A DNA stretch of 64,000 nucleotides from positions 1 through 64,000 of the forward strand of contig CAZMRW010000005.1 of NCBI GenBank assembly GCA_964568805.1, given 5' to 3'. The notes beneath the pieces are model-generated. The model worked only from the letters and a program-made list of their open reading frames with translations. It searched no databases and was not told where the DNA came from. How positions within the stretch are numbered: position 1 is the stretch's first letter; every line of letters starts with the position of its first letter. Position numbers and translations under genes: made by a program. Shown piece by piece: positions 52,789 through 61,814 of this stretch. The stretch is from CAZMRW01 sp964568805 (lineage in GTDB: Bacteria > Pseudomonadota > Gammaproteobacteria > Methylococcales > Methylomonadaceae).

Positions 52789-53203
52789 ACAGTTTAAGCT
52801 GCACCCCCAACTTGAACGCGATTGTATCGGTCTGGGCCGGCTGGGTTTATGCCGATTGCTGATGATGAACGACAACCTTTACCCCTGGTTTATCCTGGTT
52901 CCGGAAAAAGCCGGTATTACTGAAATTTATCAATTAAGTAAACCGGAGCAACTCCAGTTGACCGAAGAGTCCTGTTTTCTTGCAGAAAATCTGGCTGTGT
53001 TATATCAAGCCGACAAAATGAATATTGCAGCCATCGGCAACCTGGTGCCACAACTCCATATCCATCACATCGTCCGATACAGGAACGACAGAGCCTGGCC
53101 GGCTCCCGTCTGGGGGAAATTTGACCGGGTTCCCTATACACAGGATCAAATCGACGACCATATCATCCGCGTTAAAAATCAGTTAAAAGATCGTTTGGGA
53201 TGA
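52781..53203 (+). CDS. HIT domain protein
   Basis: A 140-residue member of the histidine-triad superfamily. The triad appears in the C-terminal half as QLHIHHIVRYRND (HxHxx pattern), preceded by YPWFILVPEKAGITEIYQL typical of the diadenosine-tetraphosphate hydrolase/galactose-transferase fold. HIT proteins hydrolyse nucleotide-linked phosphoramidates or adenylates. It overlaps the deacylase gene by 8 bp, so it may remove adenylated by-products of the first gene's ligase reaction; that link is speculation. Confidence 0.88.
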   Translation: MTEQFKLHPQLERDCIGLGRLGLCRLLMMNDNLYPWFILVPEKAGITEIYQLSKPEQLQLTEESCFLAENLAVLYQADKMNIAAIGNLVPQLHIHHIVRYRNDRAWPAPVWGKFDRVPYTQDQIDDHIIRVKNQLKDRLG

Positions 53204-53303
53204 ACTATTCGGGTAGCCGCCAGGAGCTATCTTGAATTCGGATGCGCTGTTTACTCATATAATGAATTCTAGTAGTCCGCCAAGCATGTAATGGCGGTCA
53301 GAT

Positions 53304-53348
53304 GTAGGTGCGAATTCATTCGCACAGCGCGGATAAATCCGCACCTGC
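53304..53348. repeat. REP-like palindromic repeat
   Basis: The outer arms AGGTGC (53306-53311) and GCACCT (53341-53346) enclose two smaller palindromes, TGCGAATTCATTCGCA and GCGGATAAATCCGC. This double-hairpin layout resembles dispersed repetitive extragenic palindromes. It lies in the 366-bp gap 53204-53569 between the convergent HIT and mucD genes, which otherwise shows no gene. Confidence 0.7.
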
Positions 53349-53569
53349 ACTATTACGCTTCCCGTCAAAATTGCATTGGCGAACTACAAGTGCATGACAG
53401 CTTTGTTCACGATTGAAGCAGCCGCGCTTATCAGCTGGAGAAGATATGACGCGTTATATCGTCAAGTTTGCAAACGCTCAATAGGGTCGGGATGGGCGTT
53501 ACAAACACCAAACCCGACCGTAATGCGATCAATAATCCGACAGCCAGTTGCCGCCGGAATCAAGCATGA

Positions 53570-54973
53570 TCAGTTTTTATCAATTTTAAGCGCCAGGAAC
53601 ATCGGATTACCCCGGCGTTGAACCAAAACAGCTACGGATTTGCCGACATCAATATCTTTGATGGCTTTGTCGAAATCGGTCACATTTCGGATAACCACAC
53701 CCTGAATTCGGAGAATCACGTCGCCGGACTGGATTCCTGCATTCTTGGCAGCGCCTTTGCCCACATTCTTTACCAATACACCACCTTGAGAAACCTCCAA
53801 CGCGCTTCTTTGCTCGCTTGTCAAATCGGCTACGGAAATACCCAGTTTGTTGGTCGGCATCGATTGTGTTTTGGTTTCGGCCAATTTCTCTTCCTGTTCG
53901 GGTAATAATCCGATACTGATAGGCAGGGTTTGTATATCGCCTTGTCTGATTATTTTGATCGTCGCTTTTTCATCGATGGGCGTCATGCCGACCATGGGCG
54001 GTAACTCACCGGAAGTTTCGATCTCCTTGCCGTTGAAATCGACAATAATGTCGCCAATATGCAATCCGGCTTTTTCGGCCGGACTATTGGGAATTACTTT
54101 GGCAACCAGCGCCCCATGAGGCCGTTTCATCCCGAAAGATTCCGCCAATTCCCGGGTAACATCCTGAATCTGAACGCCCAGCCAACCTCTGGAAACCTTT
54201 CCGCTGGTTTTTAACTGGGATACGACATTCATCACGACATCTATCGGAATGGCGAATGAAAGCCCCATAAATCCGCCGGTACGGCTGTAAATCTGGGAGT
54301 TGATGCCGACAACCTCGCCATCCTTGTTAAATAAGGGCCCGCCCGAATTTCCCGGATTGATCGCAACATTAGTTTGAATGAACGGCACGTAATTGCCTCC
54401 CGGCAAGCTGCGGCCCTTGGCGCTGACGATGCCGTCCGTCACCGATTGTTCAAATCCGAAAGGCGAACCAATCGCGAAAACCGATTCTCCAGCTTCCAGC
54501 TTTTCGGCGGATCCGATCGTAACAGCCGGTAAATTTGTAGCTGCAACCTTTAACAACGCCACATCGGTGCGCGCGTCTGAGCCAATGACCTTGGCCAGTA
54601 ATTCGCGCCGGTCCGACAATTTGACGACTATCTCATCGGCATCTTTTACGACGTGATGATTAGTCAGGACATAGCCGTCCTCAGAGATAATAAATCCCGA
54701 ACCTAAAGACTGGGTATCCCTGGGGATCATGTCGCCGCCCTGACCATCGAAAAAGTGTTTGAATAACTCTTCCATCTCGGGTGGCAGGCCTTCGGGTAAT
54801 TGCTGGTCTTTCGGTAAGTTTTCCGGTTCAGCCGGTGCTTTTTGGGTTGTACTGACGTTAACAACCGCGGCACCTTTGGTTTTTACCATCTCCGGTAAAT
54901 TAGGCACTTGCGCCAACACATTTTGATTAACCAGAACCACTAAAAAAAGGCACCAACTTAGCTTTTTCAGCAT
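53570..54973 (-). CDS. mucD: periplasmic serine protease MucD/DegP family
   Basis: A 467-residue HtrA-type protease/chaperone that degrades misfolded envelope proteins. It has a signal peptide (LFLVVLVNQNVLAQ) and the catalytic triad His in YVLTNHHVV, Asp in DARTDVALLK and Ser in NPGNSGGPLFN. Two PDZ domains follow (about residues 260-350 and 370-465). The start at 54973 is chosen because it directly precedes the signal peptide; the open frame extends 31 codons upstream without similarity. It follows rseB by about 290 bp, the usual algU-mucA-mucB-mucD order. Confidence 0.95.
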   Translation of the reverse strand: MLKKLSWCLFLVVLVNQNVLAQVPNLPEMVKTKGAAVVNVSTTQKAPAEPENLPKDQQLPEGLPPEMEELFKHFFDGQGGDMIPRDTQSLGSGFIISEDGYVLTNHHVVKDADEIVVKLSDRRELLAKVIGSDARTDVALLKVAATNLPAVTIGSAEKLEAGESVFAIGSPFGFEQSVTDGIVSAKGRSLPGGNYVPFIQTNVAINPGNSGGPLFNKDGEVVGINSQIYSRTGGFMGLSFAIPIDVVMNVVSQLKTSGKVSRGWLGVQIQDVTRELAESFGMKRPHGALVAKVIPNSPAEKAGLHIGDIIVDFNGKEIETSGELPPMVGMTPIDEKATIKIIRQGDIQTLPISIGLLPEQEEKLAETKTQSMPTNKLGISVADLTSEQRSALEVSQGGVLVKNVGKGAAKNAGIQSGDVILRIQGVVIRNVTDFDKAIKDIDVGKSVAVLVQRRGNPMFLALKIDKN

Positions 54974-55264
54974 ACACACACCATTTCCAACATTTAATAA
55001 ATAATATAAACGCATAATATCTGTTTTTAATCCTGCCTGAAGCAGGTAAGTTTTCTCTGCCATCAACGTTGCAGATCAATTCGGTTAATAATACGTCTTG
55101 ACTTAGGCACTGACTGCCGGTATTTCAACCCTTTAAAAAATTCGATGCAAAATCAAAGAGGAACCTGACAGCCGTTTTTTTTTATTCCCGACGGCCCATT
55201 ATGAGTCATCAAGAATAGCATCGAAAAAAAGGACTGATATAGCCCACCGATGAAATGCATTCAA

Positions 55265-56227
55265 CTAGCCGTCCCGGCTCTTCAGTTTGATGCCTTCAGC
55301 AATTAGCTTGACCGTAGTTGCAGGCACCTCACCCATCACCGTAACCAGGTTATCATCCAGAATACGGGTAAACGAATTAACGGCGCCAGCCGATTGCAGG
55401 CCTTCCTGCATGGAGGAGTTTTTATTTTCCATATAGACCGAAACCAGCGCAAATCCGTCGCTCAGCACCATATGTTCAACCAGTTGATCGGAATTGTGGA
55501 GGGGTCTGCGGGTAAAAAAAACTTTCCTAAAGCCCGCAGGCATACGAACCACATCAAAAGCGGCCTGTTCCGGCGACAGCTCCACGGACTGAAGCCTATG
55601 TTGCGCCGAGCCTGCAACTTCAGGCAGTTTCACATCGACAAAAGTGAGCTGTTCTTTTACCTGCTGTTCAGTAAAAACAATCTGTTCCAGGGTCGCGCCG
55701 TCAAGATCATAAACAGCCACTTTGAGAGGAAGAAATTTCTGTTTCTCTATCCAAACTTTCCTGTCATATCGGTATTCGTCTTTTGGCTTTATGCCGATGA
55801 CATAACTGGGCAACATCGCGACATCTTCTTCGCCATCCAGTTCGAATTGATAGATGTCTTCCAATTCATCGAGATTCTTCGGCATATCGACCAGAAAGGA
55901 ACGCTCATAGGGCCGGTGGTCAATAACAATTTGTTGGGTATTTTTGAATCGACAGCTAACCCTGTCGGCATCCCTGACAACTTCACGCAATGGGGAATTT
56001 AACGATAACAGACGCTCCTGCTCCTGGCCGTTTTTTGCTGCATGAAAATACTTCATGGTTTCCAGCTTTCCGTTTCTAAAAAAAGCGACAGTCCCCTGAT
56101 AATTCAGGATTTTCATCGCCGAGTTCATGTTTTTTAATGTCTGACGAGGTGTTAAAGAACCTTCTTCTGCCGATACACTCCCTGCCGACAAAACCATTGC
56201 AAGAAAAAAACGGTTTAATTTTGTCAT
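55265..56227 (-). CDS. rseB: sigma-E regulator MucB/RseB
   Basis: A periplasmic protein that binds the RseA/MucA anti-sigma factor and blocks its cleavage until lipopolysaccharide or unfolded porins titrate it away. It has a 20-residue signal peptide (FFLAMVLSAGSVSAEE), an LppX-like N-terminal fold (LNYQGTVAFFRNGKLETMKYFH) and a C-terminal domain (GFRKVFFTRRPLHNSDQLVEHMVLSDGFALVSVYME). It is 320 residues. The start overlaps the rseA stop by 4 bp, so the two are coupled. Confidence 0.96.
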   Translation of the reverse strand: MTKLNRFFLAMVLSAGSVSAEEGSLTPRQTLKNMNSAMKILNYQGTVAFFRNGKLETMKYFHAAKNGQEQERLLSLNSPLREVVRDADRVSCRFKNTQQIVIDHRPYERSFLVDMPKNLDELEDIYQFELDGEEDVAMLPSYVIGIKPKDEYRYDRKVWIEKQKFLPLKVAVYDLDGATLEQIVFTEQQVKEQLTFVDVKLPEVAGSAQHRLQSVELSPEQAAFDVVRMPAGFRKVFFTRRPLHNSDQLVEHMVLSDGFALVSVYMENKNSSMQEGLQSAGAVNSFTRILDDNLVTVMGEVPATTVKLIAEGIKLKSRDG

Positions 56228-56757
56228 TTCTGGCTATAAGCAGTTACTCTGGTATAAGGCTGAAAATTAGCCTGACCATTGGTATAAACACTACTATTGT
56301 GGGCCTGGAGATAATCGTTGATTTGCTTATTGACTGGATAACGCTCAGATGGATGATTGGTTGCACCGGGATTTGCCGTAGCCATGAGGGGCGAAGCAAA
56401 AGCCGACACCGTCTTGACTTCATCGACAGGACGATTCGCATTCAATCCCGCAATAACAGCGACAACGGCTACAGATGCGGCCGTCGCAAGCATTTTTCGA
56501 TTACGCATGAACGCCCTGGTTCCTGGTAACAAATAGCTGGGTTCCTGCTGGATCTGTTGACTGATTTTTGCAGAAAACTCGGGATCGGGTAATAAAAAAC
56601 GCTCCGTTTTCAGGGCATGACTGATCGACTCGTACCGAATCAGTTTTTCTTTCAAATCCGGATTTGATCGGATTTTCTTCAAGAGGTTTAAAGCCTCATG
56701 CCGATCAAGATCATTATCCATTAGTTGAGAAATTTTTTGTTTCAAATCGTCTTGCAT
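56224..56757 (-). CDS. rseA: anti-sigma factor RseA/MucA
   Basis: A single-pass inner-membrane anti-sigma factor that holds RpoE at the membrane. The cytoplasmic domain begins QKISQLMDNDLDRHEALNLLKKIRSNPDLKEKLIRYESISHAL and is followed by the membrane segment MLATAASVAVVAVIAGLNA (about residues 89-107). The 70-residue periplasmic tail is rich in Asn, Pro and Gln, and contains the sites where DegS and RseB would act. It is 177 residues, lying 12 bp after rpoE. Confidence 0.95.
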   Translation of the reverse strand: MQDDLKQKISQLMDNDLDRHEALNLLKKIRSNPDLKEKLIRYESISHALKTERFLLPDPEFSAKISQQIQQEPSYLLPGTRAFMRNRKMLATAASVAVVAVIAGLNANRPVDEVKTVSAFASPLMATANPGATNHPSERYPVNKQINDYLQAHNSSVYTNGQANFQPYTRVTAYSQK

Positions 56758-56769
56758 CGAATATCACCG

Positions 56770-57360
56770 TTAATCGAGCAGGGGGGTTAATTTACTATCG
56801 ATCGCTTCACGCGCTCTAAAAATACGTGAACGGACCGTTCCAACTGGGCAATCCATTGCCTGGGCTATTTCTTCATAGCTCATTCCTTCAAATTCCCGCA
56901 ACATGATTGCTATGCGCATTTCATCCGGCAATTTGGCAATTGCTGTTTTGATCGTTTCGACAATTTCTTGGTTTAATAACTGTCTCTCGGGTGTTTCCAT
57001 TCCCTGTAGTTGAGGCGCTTTTTCGATTTGTTCTGCATCCTGAACATCCACCTGGTTATCTGCGCTCCTTCTTGACCTGGACATCAGGTAGTTTTTTGCC
57101 GTATTGATCGCAATCCGGTACAGCCAGGTATAAAAAGCGCTTTCTCCGCGGAAATTACCCAGTGCCCGGTAAGCTTTGATGAATGCTTCCTGAGCTACAT
57201 CCTGGGCTTCGCTCGAATCTTTGACATATCGATTGACCAATTGAATAATTTTATGCTGATATTTGATCACCAATAGGTCATAAGCTGCCTTATCTCCCTG
57301 TTGCACTCGTAATACCAACTCTTCATCCAGCTGTTCGCTTGCCCGGATATGACTATTCAC
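56770..57360 (-). CDS. rpoE: extracytoplasmic sigma factor RpoE/AlgU
   Basis: The envelope-stress sigma factor. The 196-residue protein has sigma region 2 (LLVIKYQHKIIQLVNRYVKDSSEAQDVAQEAFIKAYRALGNFRGESAFYTWLYRIAINTAKN) and region 4 (LPDEMRIAIMLREFEGMSYEEIAQAMDCPVGTVRSRIFRARE). No ATG is in frame near the start: it uses GTG at 57360, with AAGGA eight nt upstream, which may limit expression. It heads the rpoE-rseA-rseB operon with mucD downstream and is divergent from nadB, an arrangement conserved in gammaproteobacteria. Confidence 0.98.
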   Translation of the reverse strand: MNSHIRASEQLDEELVLRVQQGDKAAYDLLVIKYQHKIIQLVNRYVKDSSEAQDVAQEAFIKAYRALGNFRGESAFYTWLYRIAINTAKNYLMSRSRRSADNQVDVQDAEQIEKAPQLQGMETPERQLLNQEIVETIKTAIAKLPDEMRIAIMLREFEGMSYEEIAQAMDCPVGTVRSRIFRAREAIDSKLTPLLD

Positions 57361-57556
57361 TAGTTCTTTTCCTTGCTTGAATGGACAGAATTAAACCGCA
57401 TAAGTTCTCTAGTTACAAAAAAAATTGCTATCACTTTAAAAAACGTTATTATCCATAATCTAAGTTAACTAAGCCACAATTGAAAATAGTATCCATGATT
57501 CCTTTCCAATTTCACTTTTGTCCCAGCGGATATCAAACTAGCTGACGCCATTTTTT

Positions 57557-59176
57557 ATGCACAACTTCCAACATTACGATGTACTTATCATCGGCAGCGG
57601 CGGCGCCGGTTTAAGTTTAGCACTTAAACTGGCCGAACATTCATTGCGTATTGCCGTACTATCCAAATTTGCGTTAACAGCCGGCAGCACATACTATGCT
57701 CAAGGCGGGATCTCCGCCGTTTTCGATGCCGAGGATTCGATAGAATCGCACATAGAAGACACACTGGATGCCGGCGCAGGCCTATGTAATCCGGATATCG
57801 TCAGACTAACCGTCACCCATGGCAAAAGCTCTATCGACTGGCTACGCCAGCAAGGCGTCATATTTACCGAGGAGCAGACTAAATCCGGCGAGCTCAAGCT
57901 CCATCTAAACCGGGAGGGCGGGCATTCTCACCGGCGTATTGTACATACCGCCGATGCTACCGGTAAAGCGGTATCACTGTCATTGATCGAGCGCGCCCAG
58001 GAACATGAAAATATCGAATTATTTGAACATCATAACGTCATCGAACTGATCACCCGATCCAGCTCGGCGCATAACACTTCGATATCACGAAAACGCATTG
58101 TCGGCGCCTATGTTCTGGACAGTAAAAATCAGCAGGTTAAGACCATGGCTGCGCGAGTCGTGGTGCTGGCTACCGGCGGCGCCAGCAAGGTTTATCTTTA
58201 CAGCACGAATCCGCAAAGCGCTACCGGTGACGGCATCGCCCTGGCATGGCGGGCGGGTTGCCGTGTCAGCAACATGGAATTCATGCAATTTCACCCGACC
58301 TGCCTATACCATCCGGATGCCCGTTCTTTTCTGATTAGCGAGGCGGTCAGGGGAGAAGGCGGCAAGCTGATTTTGCCGGACGGATTGCCTTTCATGCATC
58401 GTTTCGACCCAAGAGGGGAATTAGCCCCCCGCGATATTGTCGCCAGGGCCATCGACCATGAAATTAAAAAACGCGGGATCGACTGTGTTTTTCTTGATAT
58501 CAGCCACAAATCCGATCAGTTCATACGCGAACATTTTCCAACAATTTACCGTCAATGTCTTGAATTTGATATCGACATTACCAAGCAACCGATTCCGGTC
58601 GTGCCCGCCGCCCATTACACCTGCGGCGGCGTATTGACCGACAGTTATGCCCGCACAGACATTGCCAATCTATACGCCATTGGCGAGGTGGCCTGCACCG
58701 GCCTGCACGGCGCCAACCGTATGGCCAGCAATTCGTTACTGGAATGCCTGGTGTTCGCAGATCGAGCTTATGAAGATATTCAAGTCAAACTCCCATCAAT
58801 TGAACCCGTACCCGAACTGCCTGACTGGGATGAATCGCAGGTCAGCGATTCCGATGAAGAGGTCGTCGTATCCCATAACTGGAATGAATTGCGTAATTTT
58901 ATGTGGGATTATGTCGGTATCGTAAGAACGGATAAGCGCCTGGACAGGGCGATGCATCGCGTGGAATTGCTAAAGCAGGAGATCGCCGAATATTACGGGC
59001 ATTTCCGGGTCACCAGCGATTTGCTCGAATTACGCAATCTGGTGATAGTCGCCGAACTCATCATCCGCTGCGCGCAACGGCGTAAAGAAAGCCGCGGCTT
59101 GCATTACACGCTGGACTATCCGAATACCGATGACAGCCGGCCGCCGCAAAATACGGTCCTGACACCGACTCGTTGA
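57557..59176 (+). CDS. nadB: L-aspartate oxidase
   Basis: NadB oxidises aspartate to iminoaspartate, the first step of de novo NAD synthesis with NadA. The 539-residue flavoprotein carries the FAD motif IIGSGGAGLSLALKLAE, EGGHSHRRIVHTADATGKAV, the active-site segment MEFMQFHPTCLY, EAVRGEGGKL and the succinate-dehydrogenase-like PVVPAAHYTCGGV. It is monocistronic, 196 bp from the divergent rpoE, and no nadA or nadC is in the window. Confidence 0.98.
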   Translation: MHNFQHYDVLIIGSGGAGLSLALKLAEHSLRIAVLSKFALTAGSTYYAQGGISAVFDAEDSIESHIEDTLDAGAGLCNPDIVRLTVTHGKSSIDWLRQQGVIFTEEQTKSGELKLHLNREGGHSHRRIVHTADATGKAVSLSLIERAQEHENIELFEHHNVIELITRSSSAHNTSISRKRIVGAYVLDSKNQQVKTMAARVVVLATGGASKVYLYSTNPQSATGDGIALAWRAGCRVSNMEFMQFHPTCLYHPDARSFLISEAVRGEGGKLILPDGLPFMHRFDPRGELAPRDIVARAIDHEIKKRGIDCVFLDISHKSDQFIREHFPTIYRQCLEFDIDITKQPIPVVPAAHYTCGGVLTDSYARTDIANLYAIGEVACTGLHGANRMASNSLLECLVFADRAYEDIQVKLPSIEPVPELPDWDESQVSDSDEEVVVSHNWNELRNFMWDYVGIVRTDKRLDRAMHRVELLKQEIAEYYGHFRVTSDLLELRNLVIVAELIIRCAQRRKESRGLHYTLDYPNTDDSRPPQNTVLTPTR

Positions 59177-59221
59177 TTCAGGACAGGCCGATCAGTACTG
59201 ATCCCTGATCTTTCGTGCATA

Positions 59222-59253
59222 TTGCTAACTCTTCGAATAAAGAGGGTTAGCAA
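59222..59253. repeat. hairpin downstream of nadB
   Basis: TTGCTAACTCTT is complemented by AAGAGGGTTAGCAA with two extra Gs as a bulge, around a 6-nt loop. It lies 45 bp after the nadB stop. No T-run follows, so it is a possible weak terminator or 3'-end stem. Confidence 0.5.
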
Positions 59254-59338
59254 GCTGCAAAATGCAAAGAGCGATAGTTATGGTTAAACCGGCTACGCCA
59301 TCCCTAAGAAGATTGCTATAAACGGATAAAAACCGGCG

Positions 59339-59740
59339 TTAGTTTTCATCCAGCAGCGCTTTGACCTCATGTGCGGCATGATCGCAATCCATCGTTGATT
59401 TCAACACCTGGCGGCGTAAAAGGAATCCGGTGCTTAACCCATCGATGTCCCGGGAAACATATTCGTTGAGCGGCTCGCAGATTTGATGCATATGCTGCTC
59501 AGACCGCAGCAACACGTCCTGGTTGTCAACCTCGCCGGCTTCCAGCGACATCATCACTTCGCTGGTTATACCATTCTGAAATCGAAACACTTCCTCAACA
59601 TAATGTTCGAATTCTTCCCTTGAATGGCCGACCGGCCCATAACCACCAAAAAAGGGGGTGCCGCAACCAGACAAGGACATGGCGCTAACACTAAGCACCA
59701 CTATTGCCAAATACCCCCACTCTTTATTCCGCATTGCCAT
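59339..59740 (-). CDS. small outer-membrane lipoprotein of unknown function
   Basis: A ~133-residue lipoprotein with a lipobox at MSLSGCG followed by a glycine-rich linker (TPFFGGYGPVG). The mature part is helical with two further cysteines (HQICEPLNEY, TMDCDHAAHE), ending KALLDEN. I recognise no family. The start is uncertain: ATGs at 59740 and 59734 both lead into a good signal peptide, while the frame opens with a TTG at 59779. It is isolated between nadB and the dynamin-like gene. Confidence 0.7.
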   Translation of the reverse strand: MAMRNKEWGYLAIVVLSVSAMSLSGCGTPFFGGYGPVGHSREEFEHYVEEVFRFQNGITSEVMMSLEAGEVDNQDVLLRSEQHMHQICEPLNEYVSRDIDGLSTGFLLRRQVLKSTMDCDHAAHEVKALLDEN

Positions 59741-59979
59741 TTGCTTAACTACGCCAGTCAATCTGCTTAAAATTATCAATATACTCTATTTTCGATAAAT
59801 TCCAACCGGAAAAAAATCGCTTGCCTGCCCCATTCAACCTGTTCAATCATATCTCCAGACGACACCTTATCCGCCCTGTAGCCGGAATTCAGGTCGCTTT
59901 TTCCGGAAGATCGGATGAGTCCGATATTGCACGAACTCGGATCAAGCGAGATGCGGCAACGATGCCCAACCAGCGGCAA

Positions 59980-60338
59980 TCGATTTGGTCAAAAATAAAA
60001 TACCTTTGCTATTTTCCCTGTTTTTTGTATCATCCTAATAATATAGTTAAATGGATATTTCGTCTGTTAAACCTGTTCGCTGAATGCTGAAGAAAGCGCG
60101 TCGCCGGTACGGCGCCAATAAAAGGGAATCCTGGCGGTGTGCGGCAAGTACGTCAGTTTAGAGATGAGGATGCTCCAAACAGGTAAAATGTCCGTTTAGG
60201 TTGTTTACCGATAGATGAGATGTTGAGCGGTTAATTTTGGTTCAAAGGAGTTTTTTGGATTATCTGGCCTTACTAAAATGTAATCTTTCTTAGCTTTCTA
60301 TACCACAATAATAATACGATAAACAGGGTGTGAAGATA
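59980..60338. other. AT-rich intergenic region without a recognised gene
   Basis: About 360 bp upstream of the dynamin-like gene. It includes a short hairpin CGCCG-GTA-CGGCG near 60100 and a GGTAAA/TTTACC pair near 60181-60210, but no coding frame that I can support. The promoter of the downstream gene pair should lie here. Confidence 0.4.
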
Positions 60339-61748
60339 ATGACTGAAAAGACAGTGAGCAAATACCTACTCAACCTTGAAAAATACTTTGCCAGTGACAA
60401 TCCGATATTGCAAAAAGCTTCAAAGGTTTTTCACGAATTGGATCAACTTGAATTCGACCTGGGCCTGCTGGAAATGGACGAGACAACGGCCAGTAAAAAT
60501 TCATGGTGGCCCATCATCAGTATGATAGGCGGCAATTCAACAGCCAAGCCCAGGTTTATGAACGGTTATTTCGGCTCGGAAGTGCAACTGTCAGGAATTC
60601 AGACATCCAGCCAGAAATTTACGGTCCTGCTGCATAACAATCAACCTACCCCTGCAACCTTACCCGGCACGGCGCTCGATGTCGATCATCGCTTTCCGTT
60701 TTACCAGATCAGCCGGAAATTTGAGCAGCAACAGCAAGGCGAAGGTAACCGTATCAATTCTTATCTTGAATTAAAAACGATCCACAGCGATCGCCTAAAA
60801 GGCAAGCTCTTTATCGACGCGCCGAATATTATCAGCACCCCGTCCAGTCCGGTCACGTTATTTCTGACTAAATACATTGTCGAGCATTCCGATCTGGTTT
60901 TAATATTTACCGATGCATTTGAATCGGCCTCGCCGCTGCTGGATGAATTAATCGAGGCGATCGCAAGCAACCAGGATTCCAACAAATTTGTCTATCTCAT
61001 CGACGCGCCTGCGTCGGCGATGATTCCCTCCCGGAACAACGAAATCATTGCTTCCTGGCAACGAAAACTGGCCGAACGAGGCCTCACATCGGGACAATTT
61101 CTTATTCTCCCCAGCCAGGAAACCAGTTTTATACCACAGGCAAGCAAAACAGATTTTTCAATTATAGATCAGTACCTTGCCAACGTCGGGAATGACCGCA
61201 GCTATCGTGTATTGCAATCGCTTGAGCGTAACATACGCCAAATAGAAGACGTGGTGATACCCGAAGTAAAAAAAGGCATTGCCACGTGGAAAGACAGGTC
61301 CAATATGTCGACTCTGCTGATTTTGAGTTTTATTATCGTATTAAGCCTATTTGCCGAAATCAACTCGGGAATCGTTCTGTCAACGCTGGTCGATCCGATT
61401 CTTGGCCCGATATCAATCCTTGTGCTGATCGCTTTCATGATACCGGTTCATTTGGCGATCAGCAAACTCCACTCAAAAGTCATCATCAATCAGCTCAATG
61501 CGAGGCAGAAAGAACTTCATTTGCTGGAAAAAATCGCCAATTTATTTGAAAAAAATCTGACATTCTCCCGAATCATGTTGCCGTTCTCGGAGCCGGCCGA
61601 CTGGAATAAGAAAACAAAAGGGCGTTTATCCCAGTTATCCGTTAAAACTCAGGAGTTGGTGCAATCATTGAACGACAGCTTCAGTACTTATCACGAGAAT
61701 CTTATGCCCGGGTTTTCTGATACCCAAGGACCGAAAGATTTCCCTTAG
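60339..61748 (+). CDS. dynamin-like membrane protein with degenerate GTPase motifs
   Basis: A 469-residue protein whose layout matches the large dynamin/EHD-type GTPase fold, but whose motifs have decayed. The P-loop position reads GGNSTAKP (about 64-71) instead of GxxxxGKS. A switch-I-like SGIQTSSQKFTVL follows, the DxxG position is FIDAPNI (about 158-164), then HSDLVLIFTDA, and the NKxD position is VYLIDAP (about 218-224). A C-terminal helical part contains two membrane segments (about 322-340 and 353-375). It may bind membranes without hydrolysing GTP. A 170-residue membrane protein follows after 66 bp. The assignment is my pattern reading, unverified. Confidence 0.6.
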   Translation: MTEKTVSKYLLNLEKYFASDNPILQKASKVFHELDQLEFDLGLLEMDETTASKNSWWPIISMIGGNSTAKPRFMNGYFGSEVQLSGIQTSSQKFTVLLHNNQPTPATLPGTALDVDHRFPFYQISRKFEQQQQGEGNRINSYLELKTIHSDRLKGKLFIDAPNIISTPSSPVTLFLTKYIVEHSDLVLIFTDAFESASPLLDELIEAIASNQDSNKFVYLIDAPASAMIPSRNNEIIASWQRKLAERGLTSGQFLILPSQETSFIPQASKTDFSIIDQYLANVGNDRSYRVLQSLERNIRQIEDVVIPEVKKGIATWKDRSNMSTLLILSFIIVLSLFAEINSGIVLSTLVDPILGPISILVLIAFMIPVHLAISKLHSKVIINQLNARQKELHLLEKIANLFEKNLTFSRIMLPFSEPADWNKKTKGRLSQLSVKTQELVQSLNDSFSTYHENLMPGFSDTQGPKDFP

Positions 61749-61814
61749 CGCCCGACCAGAGAAGGAAATAAACGTAGTAGCAGATACCCCACTGTATAGC
61801 TTACTCACTTGATC

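Noticed and set aside
57361..57420. Sigma-E-type autoregulatory promoter upstream of rpoE
   Set aside because: A GAACTT lies upstream on the minus strand, but no TCTGA or TCAAA-like -10 occurs at the 16-17 bp spacing; the nearest TCTG is only about 12 bp away.
59776..59979. A 67-codon open frame just upstream of the small lipoprotein
   Set aside because: It overlaps the TTG extension of the lipoprotein frame by 4 bp, but has no recognisable family, no clear ribosome binding site and overlaps another equally long frame on the opposite strand. Coding is not supported.
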